Assembly: GCA_028023455.1 (NCBI GenBank)
Contig: JAQFVV010006451.1
Location: 667,501 to 731,500 of the forward strand
Length of the DNA: 64,000 nt
DNA from: Epiperipatus broadwayi
Lineage: Eukaryota; Onychophora; Udeonychophora; Euonychophora; Peripatidae
Direction: 5' to 3'
Below, in pieces: positions 12,441 to 24,998 of the stretch. Positions within the stretch are counted from its first letter, which is position 1. Each line of letters starts with the position of its first letter. Both the position numbers and the translations under genes were made by a program. The notes beneath the pieces were generated by a model. That model was not told where the DNA came from. It searched no databases and saw nothing but the letters and a program-made list of their open reading frames with translations.

Positions 12441-13825
12441 TTAAAAAAGCTTGTTTAGAGGTATTAACATGCTGATTGCATTATATTTCTAATTTTAATA
12501 AAGTGCCTACATAATCATCTCACTGTTTAAATAGAGAAGCAGACTTAGTCCATCTTGTGGACCTCACCAAAAGTGTACTCAGCTGTATCTAAGTTGTAAA
12601 AAAAACACCACATTTTGCAATTAAAATTATTATTATGAATATAAATAAAAATTATGATCAAATGTATGTCATGCATGTTCATAATTTTATGCATCATGTT
12701 GAATAATTATATAATGATTGTGATTACTCATTCCGTTAGTAAGTAGTATTGTTCAGAGTATAAATATTTTCTGGGAATTTAGTTTTTAATATATATAAAA
12801 AAGATATTGTTGAAAAACAGTCTATGAACATTTGGAAAAATAAATAATCTACTTTTTATTTTAATACATTATTTATTTCAAAAGCTTTTAAATTATTATT
12901 TATAATATTTATTTTCTTGATTAAAGGTGAGGTGTAATAATATAGATTCATTGCTTACCATGTTTGTCTACAATAGATTTATATACTATATACCAATTCA
13001 TTTTTAATAAAATATTTTTTTATTAATCTAGGTTTGCTACTAATACAGATTTATAATACGTTTATATGCTACTTGCTATAAAAAAATTAGACTAATCCTC
13101 AGAAGTAATTTAAATATGGATTCATTAATATGTGCAATATAAGTCTGTTAAAAAAATTATTTTCAAAGTACTGTTATTTATTAAATACTATAGTAGAATA
13201 TTTTATATTGAAGAATTTATATGAATATTTACAAGAAGTTATCTTCATTCTACTCCAGAGCCATCTATTGTAAGATAGAGAAATCAAAGGACATTACATA
13301 GTATAGTGCAATAATAACCTTGTTTCAAACTTATTTCTCAGTTTTACCAATGCAGTTATGCACTTTAAAGCTACTTTTTACTTCTTTAACAATATTCACC
13401 AATAGTGAAAAATTTAAAAAAATAATCTAATGATTTTAAGTCAAGCCATTTCATTTTCATAAATATATAGATCTGATACTAGACCATATTGTATATATTG
13501 GAGACCTCAACTATATGCAAATTATAAGATCCTTTGAGCTTGTGGCTAGGATTGTCAATAAAACTATGAATATCATTTAATTTTTATACTTGTACATATG
13601 TTTTCAAAACTTTTTGACCATAAAACCATCTATGGTGAGATTGGTTACAAATTGGAACTAGATGGAATATCATATTTTCAGATTAGTAACTAGGATTCAA
13701 AACTAGAAATTATGCACTTATGGATATAGCTGTTATATTTTATACCTTTGATTCCTAAATGTCATGGACAAAAGGATGAGGATTTTATAGTATTATATAA
13801 TCGGGAATTCATTGATTACTTAAGC
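12441..13825. other. Non-coding AT-rich spacer
   Basis: I see no gene, RNA gene or dated insertion here. Long A/T runs and stop codons fill all frames up to the assembly gap. Confidence 0.5.
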
Positions 13826-14325
13826 NNNNNNNNNNNNNNNNNNNNNNNNNNNNNNNNNNNNNNNNNNNNNNNNNNNNNNNNNNNNNNNNNNNNNNNNNNN
13901 NNNNNNNNNNNNNNNNNNNNNNNNNNNNNNNNNNNNNNNNNNNNNNNNNNNNNNNNNNNNNNNNNNNNNNNNNNNNNNNNNNNNNNNNNNNNNNNNNNNN
14001 NNNNNNNNNNNNNNNNNNNNNNNNNNNNNNNNNNNNNNNNNNNNNNNNNNNNNNNNNNNNNNNNNNNNNNNNNNNNNNNNNNNNNNNNNNNNNNNNNNNN
14101 NNNNNNNNNNNNNNNNNNNNNNNNNNNNNNNNNNNNNNNNNNNNNNNNNNNNNNNNNNNNNNNNNNNNNNNNNNNNNNNNNNNNNNNNNNNNNNNNNNNN
14201 NNNNNNNNNNNNNNNNNNNNNNNNNNNNNNNNNNNNNNNNNNNNNNNNNNNNNNNNNNNNNNNNNNNNNNNNNNNNNNNNNNNNNNNNNNNNNNNNNNNN
14301 NNNNNNNNNNNNNNNNNNNNNNNNN
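13826..14325. other. Assembly gap of exactly 500 N
   Basis: A run of 500 N. The round size suggests a default scaffold gap rather than a measured distance. It abuts arm 3, so the outer limit of arm 3 is unknown. Open frames that cross it are meaningless. Confidence 0.98.
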
Positions 14326-14970
14326 AAAACCAATAATTCACTTTCTGTATAATCACTCTTTCATATTTATTTTTCCACAACTTTCATTATATGTACCCTT
14401 TCTTTTTTTCAAACATTTACATTCAATTAACAAATGCCTAATATTTTCAATTCCTTCCTTACATAATTTACAAAATAAATCACCCATATTTTTCCATTTA
14501 CATGTATATTCTTTGGTAGATAAAGATCCCGTCTGAGCCTTAAACAATAAACTACTTTCCTTACTATTATTTCACATTAACTCACACCTAATATTCTGTT
14601 TATGTGATGTGATGTGATGTATTATGGCTTCTCCTTAAACGAAGTCAAGAATATCTCAGCAATTATGCCCAGATAAACCTGTTAGCCACTTTCTTTTACA
14701 TTCCCAACTCTAAATTTACCCATAATCTGCTCTATCCCATTTCCACAACATAATTTTTGTCAACTCTATAACCTTTATATCTAAATCCCCCTTATCTTTT
14801 CCCAAACCCAGCGTAAAAACCAATAATTCACTTTCTGTATAATCACTCTTTTCATATTTATTTTTCCACAACTTCATTATATGTACCCTTTCTCTTGTTT
14901 TCAAACATTTACATTCAATTAACAAATGCCTAATATTTTCCAATTCCTTCCTTACATAATTTACAGGTCT
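14326..14970 (-). pseudogene. LINE ORF2 C-terminal remnants, two tandem copies (arm 3)
   Basis: On the minus strand are two head-to-tail copies of a LINE 3' end. Each encodes a C-X2-C-X7-H-X4-C zinc-knuckle tail (CKLCKEGIENIRHLLIEC) followed by a Lys-rich segment. In the outermost copy the first Cys pair is replaced by upstream repeat sequence. A GTGAT microsatellite (about 14604-14624) marks the 3' end of one copy, next to a shared GGCTTCTCCTTAAACG block. The gap cuts the other copy. These match the plus-strand copies at 19722-20572. No reverse transcriptase domain is present. Confidence 0.7.
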
Positions 14971-17250
14971 TAACCACAAGCTTATATATATATATACCAA
15001 AACCATTAGCATATTTTCCCATTGCTCAAATCCATATGCTAAAATAAATATCAAATGAATTTCTGATGGACAAGAAAAAAATGAACATTTAAAAAATAAG
15101 ATTGTCAAACTCAATGCAAAGAGTATTATAGATATATAATATAGTGTAAATTGAGATGAGAGATGGAGTTAACAAAAGATTTACTAAATTTAAAAATATT
15201 TCAGCAGAACAATTATTACTGACTCATTCTCAACATGTCTTTATATTGCAAGAAATTGGTGCAATAGAGAAATATTAAACTGTCACAATAGGTATGAAGA
15301 TCCAGGTGTTCATGTCTCTAACTTATCTGATGAAATATTACTTATAAGATGCATCTACAGTGAGAGAAGATATCTGATTTTTTTTCAGTTGGGGGTGGTT
15401 GTGATATGAAAGATTCGAGACTAAAGCTGGGCTGATAAATATTTTTTTAAAATTTAAAAATATTATAGGCATACATTAGAATTTTATTAAATTTAAAGAT
15501 TAATATCAAATCTTTTTTAATTCAACACTTTCAAAAATAGCTGACAGTTTTGACTAACCAACAAGTTTTCTTTTCATAGTTTCTTCCATTATCCAAAAAC
15601 CATTTGTAAAATGAAACGGAATGTAATAATTTGTAAAACCATGATTAATACTAATTTATGTATTTATTGAAAGTTAAGTGTTATAAATAAATGCTTGATA
15701 AAACTATAGTTCTATCTCTAAACATAAAAGAAGAGTACATTACGTTTGACAAGTTATGTGGAGCTTGGCCTGACCGAAAAGATCTGGATTGATTCAAAAT
15801 ATATTTTAGCAGTCAATATTATATTTTTTGTTTCATAATGTTTTTAACCATATATTTGAAATGTAAAATCATGGCTCACAAATGAAACAAAGTTGATTGT
15901 CAAAAATCTTTATGAAGAGAATTATTGATAATTTTGATCTATTCAAATTCAAGAACTATCTGTAATAATTTTAATCTAATAAAAATAATTAATGTTTTTG
16001 TAAATATACTACATTGATGCATTACACTGGCTTGATATCTATATGGATTGTCTCATATTAATATATCATGGAAATGAGGTAATCAAAATTAAAAGAATTT
16101 TCTACGGTTTTGGATTTGATTGATTCTGATATAACACTAATTTTTATTTTTGCTCTTAGATAGCAGGCATAGTTAAAATATGAAAATTGGGAAATATAAT
16201 TATAAAAATATAATATATTTTACATTTATTACATTATTAAAATATATATTTTAAAAATATTTATACTTTGCATAAATGAATTACTTTTTTTCATATAATA
16301 AGTCTTGTCATTTTTATTTTAATTACATGAAAGTAATTTTTCAATAATAAATATGTAAAAATAATGATTTAATTTTAGTGCAAACACTATTATATACGTA
16401 TATGAAAAAATAATCTTATGTTTGAATTTCAATTTTAATTATATTTAATGGAATGCAAATATTTAGTAGTCACTTATACAATTATTGATTAGTGTTTGCT
16501 TGAGTAAGTGCTTATTAAAAGTAAGGAACTTTATAAATAAATAATACAAAAACTCTGTCAGATAGTGAAAAATTATTTTTCACGTATAAGGGGGGAAAAT
16601 CACAATGAACAATTTGTCATGTGCTTTAGGGTAGAGTATACCAGAATCAGGTGACAGATTTAACTGAATGGTTAATATTCCAGTCCATGCTCAGTAGAAC
16701 ATTAGTGTTAACGTCCTGATTGATTGTTTTTAGACTTCACAATGTTTGGTTTATTGTGAAGTTTAATAAACATTATTAATCAGCATACCATTAAGTGTTC
16801 CACTGAGCGTGCACTTAAATATTAACCATTCAGTTGCATCATATTGTCATGATCTCTGCTATACTGTACCGAAAGCGCTTGGCAAGTTGTTCGTTGTGAT
16901 TAATATTTTTTGAAATTTTGGTTGCTCTGTTTATCACAATTTATACAGGAACTTTATAAAGTAAATTTACATGTTTATTATATATTCAGATTTAATCAAC
17001 TTAAAAAATATGTAGGAATATCCATGTAATAACAAGAGGAAAATACTTATTAGTAACTACTAAACAAAATTAATAACTCCAAGGTGAATGATTTGCTCTT
17101 AGGAACTGCCAATAATTTATATCTGAATTTACTTAGAGATTAAAAGATAAATGTTGTTGTTATAATTAAAGCAAATAGTTTATCTTAGATTGTCAGTTTT
17201 AAAATATTATTACCTAGCAAACATTATTGCTGAACATTTTACTCTAGATA
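14326..17250 (-). repeat. Third copy of the repeated unit (arm 3)
   Basis: Arm 3 is the inverse of about 17385-20355 and the direct copy of roughly 5500-7890 of arm 1. It resembles arm 2 far more than arm 1. For instance, the stretch around 15421-15560 matches 19250-19110 almost base for base, whereas arm 1 near 5985-6130 differs at many sites. It also shares with arm 2 the tandem LINE 3' ends that arm 1 lacks. It is therefore a younger inverted duplication of arm 2, or an assembly or haplotype artefact. Confidence 0.8.
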
Positions 17251-17384
17251 TTACAATGTAACCTTATCTAGTACCTACTCATCCAAATGGAACATTGTAA
17301 AGCATGAATTGTTAATATATGTATGTTGAATATTTTTGAAGATTATTTAAAATGTAAACATTGAAGTAAATAGGAATTTTTGAT
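17251..17384. other. Spacer between arm 3 and arm 2
   Basis: About 134 bases separate the arms. The spacer is the inverse of arm 1 at roughly 7885-8020, so it belongs to the arm 2 unit. The turn-round occurs after the TAGATATTA / TAATATCTA pair (near 17250 and 17387), close to a second copy of ACAATGT. Confidence 0.6.
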
Positions 17385-19721
17385 GATAATATCTAGAGCA
17401 AATGTTCAGCAATAATGTTTGCTAGGTAATAATATTTTAAAACTGACAATCCTAAGATAAACTATTTGCTTTAATTATAACAACAACATTTATCTTTAAT
17501 CTCTAAGTAAATTCAGATATAAATTATTGGCAGTTCCTAGAGCAAATCATTCACCTTGGAGTTAGTAATTTTGTTTAGTAGTTACTAATAGTATTTTTCC
17601 TCTTGTTATTACATGGATATTCCTTACATATTTTTTTAAGTTGATTAAATCTGAATATATAACAAACATGTAAATTTACTTTCTCAAAGTTCCGATGTAA
17701 GTATGATAAACAGAGCAACCAAAATTTCAAAAAATATTAATCACAACAGAATAACTTGCCAAGCGCTTTCGGTACAGTATAGCAGAATCATGACAATATA
17801 TTGCAACTGAATTGGTTAATATTTAAGTGCCGCGACTCAGTGGAAACACTAATGGTATGCTTTGATTAATAATGTTTATTAAACTTCACAATAAACCAAG
17901 CATCAGGAAGTCTAAAAACATTATCAATCAGTATGTAACCTAATGTTCTACAGAGCATGCACTGGAATATTAACCATTCCGAATACAATCTGTCACCATG
18001 ATTCTGGTATACTTCTTACCTAAAGCGCATGACAAAGTGTTCATTGTGGTTAATATTTTTGAATTTTGAGTTGCTCTATTTATTTTGATTTATACGTGAA
18101 AAATAATTTTTCACCTATCTGACAGAGTTTTTGTATTATTTATTTATAAAGTTCCTTACTTTTAATAAGCACTTACTCAAAGCAAACACTAATCAATAAT
18201 TGTATAAGTGACTACTAAATATTTGCATTCCATTAAATATAATTAAAATTGAAATTCCAAACATAAGATTATTTTTTTTCATATACGTATATAATAGTGT
18301 TTGCATAAAATTAAATCATTGCTTTTTTTACATATTTATTATTAAAAATTACTTTCCATGTAATTAAAATAAAATGACGAACTTATTATATGAAAAAAAG
18401 TAATTTAAACATTTTATGCAAGTATAAATATTTTTAAAATATATATTTTAATAATGTAATAAATGTAAAATATATTATATTTTTATAATTATATTTCCAA
18501 TTTTTCATATTTTAACTATGCCTGCTATCTAAGAGCAAAAATAAAAATTAGTGTTATATCAGAATCAATCAAATCCAAAACCGTAGAAAATTCTTTTAAT
18601 TTTGATTACCTCATTTCCATGATATATTAATATGAGACAATCCTTATAGATATCAAGCCAGTGTAATGCATCAATGTAGTATATTTACAAAAACATTAAT
18701 TATTTTTATTAGATTAAAATTATTACAGATAGTTCTTGAATTTAATAAAGATCAAAAATTTCAATAATTCTCTTCATAAAGATTTTTGACAATCAACTTT
18801 GTTTCATTTGTGAGCCATGATTTTACATTTCAAATATATGGTTAAAAACATTATGAAACAAAAAAATATAATATTGACTGCTAAAATATATTTTGAATCA
18901 ATCAGATCTTTTCAGTCAGGCCAAGCTCCACATAGCCTGTCAAATGTAATGTACTCTCTTCTTTTATGTTTAGAGATAGAACTATAGTTTTATCAAGCAT
19001 TTATTTATAACACTTAACTTTCAATAAATACATAAATTAGTATTAATCATGGTTTTACAAATTATTACATTCCGTTTCATTTTACATATGGTTTTTTGGA
19101 TAATGGAAGAAACTATGAAAAGACTTGTTGGTTAGTCAAAACTGTCAGCTATTTTTGAAAGTGTTGAATTAAAAAAGATTTGATATTAATCTTTAAATTT
19201 AATAAAATTCTAATGTATGCCTATAATATTTTTAAATTTTAAAAAAATATTTATCAGCCCAGCTTTAGTCTCGAATCTTTCATATCACAACCACCCCCAA
19301 CTGAAAAAAAATCAGATATCTTCTCTCACTGTAGATGCATCTTATAAGTAATATTTCATCAGATAAGTTAGAGACATGAACACCTGGATCTTCATACCTA
19401 TTGTGACAGTTTAATATTTCTCTATTGCACCAATTTCTTGCAATATAAAGACATGTTGAGAATGAGTCAGTAATAATTGTTCTGCTGAAATATTTTTAAA
19501 TTTAGTAAATCTTTTGTTAACTCCATCTCTCATCTCAATTTACACTATATTATATATCTATAATACTCTTTGCATTGAGTTTGACAATCTTATTTTTTAA
19601 ATGTTCATTTTTTTCTTGTCCATCAGAAATTCATTTGATATTTATTTTAGCATATGGATTTGAGCAATGGGAAAATATGCTAATGGTTTTGGTATATATA
19701 TATATAAGCTTGTGGTTAAGA

Positions 19722-20082
19722 CCTGTAAATTATGTAAGGAAGGAATTGAAAATATTAGGCATTTGTTAATTGAATGTAAATGTTTGAAAACAGAAAGGGT
19801 ACATATAATGAAGTTGTGGAAAAATAAATATGAAAAGAGTGATTATACAGAAAGTGAATTATTGGTTTTTACGCTGGGTTTGGGAAAAGATAAGGGGGAT
19901 TTAGATATAAAGGTTATAGAGTTGACAAAAATTATGTTGTGGAAATGGGATAGAGCAGATTATGGGTAAATTTAGAGTGGGGAATGTAAAAGAAAGTGGC
20001 TAACAGGTTTATCTGAGCATAATTGCTGAGATATTCTTGACTTCGTTTAAGGAGAAGCCATAATACATCACATCACATCACA
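19722..20082 (+). pseudogene. LINE ORF2 C-terminal fragment, copy A
   Basis: The frame ending at 19969 encodes CKLCKEGIENIRHLLIEC, then a Lys-rich tail ending in LWKWDRADYG and a stop. CCHC-like knuckles of this form close the ORF2 proteins of several LINE groups. After the stop there is a short 3' UTR (AACAGGTTTATCTG, GGAGAAGCCATAATAC) and a CATCA pentamer tail at 20063-20082. The 5' side is joined to unrelated repeat DNA, so the insertion is strongly 5'-truncated. Function is lost. Confidence 0.7.
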
Positions 20083-20572
20083 TAAACAGAATATTAGGTG
20101 TGAGTTAATATATGATAATAGTAAGGAAAGTAGTTTATTGTTTAAGGCTCGAACGGGATCTTTATCTACAAAAGAATATACATGTAAATGGAAAAATATG
20201 GGTGATTTATTTTGTAAATTATGTAAGGAAGGAATTGAAAATATTAGGCATTTGTTAATTGAATGTAAATGTTTGAAAAAAGAAAGGGTACATATAATGA
20301 AGTTGTGGAAAAATAAATATGAAAAGAGTGATTATACAGAAAGTGAATTATTGGTTTTATGCTGGGTTTGGGAAAAGATAAGGGGATTTAGATATAAATG
20401 TTATAGAGTTGACAAAAATTATGTTGTGGAAATGGGATAGAGCAGATTATGGGTAAATTTAGAGTGGGGAATGTAAAAGAAAGTGGCTAACAGGTTTATC
20501 TGGGCATAATTGCTGAGATATTCTTGACTTCGTTTAAGGAGAAGCCATAATACATCACATCACATCACATCG
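20083..20572 (+). pseudogene. LINE ORF2 C-terminal fragment, copy B
   Basis: This copy starts immediately after the pentamer tail of copy A. It is longer at the 5' end, reading LLFKARTGSLSTKEYTCKW before the same CX2CX7HX4C knuckle; the LLFKARTGSL phrase is typical just before the knuckle. A frameshift after SELLV changes the C-terminus compared with copy A. It ends in its own CATCA tail at 20551-20572. The head-to-tail arrangement suggests either insertion of one copy into the tail of another or tandem duplication. Confidence 0.7.
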
Positions 20573-21990
20573 CATATTCTTAGGATTTACAGCCTTAGTT
20601 AAAGATCACATTTTATAATTAAAATTAGAATAAAATTTTTAAGCAGAAAGTTGTACCACTGCTCAGCTGCCTGTTTTTAATACACTTATATAGTAATAAT
20701 TTAATTCAATCTTTTTCTCTATTTTTATTTATAAAATATTCAATAATTTTTCATTACATTATAATTACTTATAAATACATAACTTAATTAATTTAGCTTG
20801 AATATTGACAATAAAATATTAGTTCCATCATTCCGATATAACACTCTATAATTGCTTTTTTTTTCTTCTAATAAATCTTATTTAATTTCTAATTTCACTT
20901 CATATATTAATCAGGTAAAAATAAAAAATACAAAATCAAATATTAATGTGATGAAGAAAAAATAGTTTTGATAATTTTATTATTTACTTAGTATTTTTTT
21001 TTTATTCTTTCTTCATTCAATAATGAGAAATCGTAATTAAATTAAGACAAAATTAATTTTGAAGTTAATTTAAAAGTGAAATTAATTTTATTCCCACCCC
21101 CACTTAAGCTTTCGAAATATCAAAAATTGATACGTTATCACAACAAGGACATTTTAATTAATTAATAAACATACAATCAATAATTTTATTTTGTTATTTG
21201 CTTTATATTTCAGATTCTAATCATATATTAATTGTTTGCGTTTATGTTTCATTATATCTTTATTTGTAACTAGAAAAAAAATATATAACGTCATTTTTCT
21301 CTATATTTTGTAAAAGATGATTCTATCATATTATAATATGTAGATCTTAAAGAATATATAATCTTTATTTATTACTATCTATATGATAGTGCTAGGAATT
21401 TGGTTCAAACCCAGATGTATCATATAAAACACTTTTTAGGTATTTGACAATTTTCAGATAAGCTTAAAATTTGAGAGGCATATCGATAACTTAGCTACAC
21501 ATCTAAGTGTTGGTTGGTAAATAGGTACTGACTATTTTTAACTAATAAATAATATAAGAGAGAAAACCACGTGATGAATAAATGAAAGCCTTCACATGAT
21601 AGTGGATTATTTAAGACTTTTATTTTTATCTTTTACTGAGATGTTTTACTCATTAAAATTTGAATTGGGATTCTAAAAACTGAGGCCAGACTAAACTATA
21701 TTAAGAATGCTTCCAACATTTTTAGCATAGATTTTTTTTTTTGGTATCTTAACACATAAAAGTGATATAATTTAGAATTTAAATCCAGATGAACATTTTT
21801 TTTCAGTTATATGAACGCAAGCTATTGCTAATAATGAAATATCACTTTGACATAGTGCCTTTTGTCTTGTTAGCTACTTTTGAGTAACTTGTGTATATAG
21901 ATGGTTTTAAGTAGTTCATAAAAAATTATTAAACAAACATTTTCACACACTGTATATATGTATGAGACATATTTGTAAATACCCACAGTA

Positions 21991-22024
<34 letters not shown>

Positions 22025-22324
22025 AAACAAATATAAATATATATTTTTACTTCATTCATATATCCATTTGTTTATTTACACATATTATAATTGTATTAAC
22101 ATTTCAACTGGATTCCACTCACCGTTTTCAAACTAGGAGAGTTCTGGATTTGCACTGAACTACATTATCAATAGGTGCAGATAGCTGTTTATATATTTAT
22201 ATATATGGCAGAATATATTTCTGATTCATTTATATGCACATTTGCTTATTGTAAATACTAACTATATATTGATATTTTAACAGAATTCTATCAATCATTT
22301 TCAAGATACAATCAGAATTACTAC

Positions 22325-22690
22325 AAAATTCCTTTATATATATATAAAACAAGTTATAAATCACATAACTTGCTATCGCTTGCATTTATAATCAATAGAT
22401 GGAGCTTTACCAAAACCTCCGAACAAGTGTATTTTGTTTACATAAATGTCAAAAGAGTCAGAATTAATTATCTGTTTCGTTTGCTCCACCTTCAAATCAG
22501 CTGATTTCAAGCTAATTTGCTATCATCAGTGAAGGATAGGGCTAGCCCTGATGATAGCAAATTAGCTTGAAAACAGCTGATCTGAAGGTGGAGCCAATGA
22601 AAAAGATAGTTAATTCTGACTCTTTTGATGTTTATATAAACAAAATACGCTTGTTCGGAGGTTTTGGTAAATCTCCATCTATTGGTCATA
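22325..22690 (-). mobile_element. HH-C palindromic element in arm 2
   Basis: This is the counterpart of 3280-3660 and a cleaner palindrome. The arms run from AGATGGAGCTTTACC near 22398 to GGTAAATCTCCATCT near 22666, and the centre is at about 22540. The minus-strand ribozyme is complete. The plus-strand copy (from 22548) has lost the CCTTCA strand of helix I at the palindrome junction. Confidence 0.65.
22489..22535 (-). ncRNA. Hammerhead ribozyme, HH-C (arm 2)
   Basis: Read on the minus strand: CCTTCA, CTGATGA, helix II AGC/GCT with loop AAATTA, GAA, the palindrome ATCAGCTGAT, T at the cleavage position, and TGAAGG. Helix I is six perfect pairs. U at position 17 is allowed but usually slower than C. 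All invariant core bases are present. Confidence 0.7.
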
Positions 22691-23662
22691 TACTATATAT
22701 ATATATATATATATATAAGTACCTTTGCAACATTCCTTAATAATCTCTACTATCTAAAAGATACCTGGAGAGATTAAATTGAAAAAATCAGCATAATGCT
22801 AGTATTTACTACAAGCAAATGTAAACATAAACAGATGCAAAATGTAAATTTATATCCTTTACTTTTGAAAATTTTTACTTTAGTATGTATGTAATTGCAT
22901 GTTGATTTCCAAGTGACAAGATTATTACATTCACAATTTTGACAACAAATATCTCAAATAAATATATGAATGATTTCTACTACTTATTATTATTGATAAC
23001 TCAGATATAACTTTAAACCTCAATTAAATATTAATATATTTATTTATCTAACTTTTTAAAAAAAATCCTCAGGATGCATTGCATGATGAATCAATATTCA
23101 TCAGTGGGTTAAGGCTGTAATTTCTTACATACATAATATATAATGATGTGTAAGAGATTTTGATCTGGACCAAGTGATGTGTACTGGTTTATTATAAAAT
23201 GCACTTTGAAGATCATTTGACTTATTAGGATTTCTTTATTTATATGTTTAAAGAATGTATGTGGAATGGAAATTTTAAGTATATCTAATATAAAGAATAT
23301 ACACTTTTCTTTTAAAAATTAAAGATATAAAATAATGTAATATTGATATCATAAATAGAGAATATTAAGCAATATCAAGCTTAAGTGAGACCTTATAATG
23401 CAAGTTAATGGTTTCAAAGGATCCCACTTTCTTATTATGTCCTATGCTCTAAAATGATCATTCACAGCTCAGTATCAAAAGAATAAACATTGGAAAATCC
23501 TTAAATAGTCATATTCAGGAAAGGACCTTTAAACAGCTTTTCTAATAAAAAAAAGGACACTACTCATTGGGCTTGTTATTTTCAAGATGATGAAGGTTTT
23601 AGCGATACTTTTTAACTAAAAATAATTAAACGCCTATCTATTAACAATATTGTAAGACATTA

Positions 23663-24585
23663 GCTACACTAGTAACTAGATATCTTTAAAAAATTAAAAC
23701 TGATTAGAATATTAAAAAATAACCCAAGTTAAAGGCATAGCAGATGGGTACATTATTTACGCATTATGAGGCCTTTCTGCTAAATCACATATAAATCTCT
23801 TATATTAATACTTATTTTTAGTATGTATTTATCTAGATCAACTTAAAATTTAAAAAATATTTCAAATGGTATTAATTATTTTAATTATAAACCAATAAAA
23901 TATTAAATGGTTTATCACATGACCTTAGCTTACATAATGCTGTTTTAGTAGCATATTTTTTTACCTTCTTTATGCTACTTATTATCTTTAGAAAGCAATT
24001 GTATCACTATCATCTAGAAACAATTATTGCTCTCCAAAAAACATTATTATTAAACTTAGAAATTATTACATTTAACATAATTTTTGGTGTAGACTTAAAT
24101 ATGTGCTCTGTGCTTTTTTTGTTTCATCATTTTTCATTCAGATTCTTCAGAAAACTTATACAATTTAAACATTTACATCAGCATAATCTCTCTTACACTT
24201 CAAACATATGAATACAAACAGTGAAAACATTTGCATAATTTTTCATTGCTTGGATCAATGTATTACAGAAGAGTGCACATTTATTGTAAAAATACTGCAA
24301 ATATCCTAATGGATTATTGTATGTTGCAAAATATATTTTAATTACATAGCTATTTGCCTCACACAGACAATAAATCTGCAAAGAGCAATTTCAATCAGGT
24401 GACATTTGTTATATAATAGACCCGAGTTATATATATATATCAGTGCCTTATGTGAAGTGAAATATTAGAGCAATATCACAGATTACAATGATTTAAAATA
24501 AAGTGAAACAATATTAAAACTTTAATGCATTCTTGCCACTTGCTGTACAAATCGACCAATCTGATCATAGATTGTGTTCTGTGCA
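23663..24585. other. Non-coding AT-rich stretch
   Basis: Nothing recognisable was found. The 79- and 62-codon open frames around 23972-24381 look like chance frames, with low complexity and no domain features. Confidence 0.5.

Positions 24586-24998
<413 letters not shown>

Larger units (their letters stand above)
17255..23662 (-). repeat. Giant inverted repeat, arm 2
   Basis: This is the reverse-complement partner of arm 1. It lacks the HH-A insertion (an empty site near 23020-23040) and the 1.1 kb segment (junction near 22685). It has extra DNA at 19722-20572, the tandem LINE ends. Homology fades after about 23662, where arm 1 runs off the window. Confidence 0.85.

Noticed and set aside
13748-14536. 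Frames of 174-262 codons
   Set aside because: They run through 500 N and have no real sequence across most of their length.
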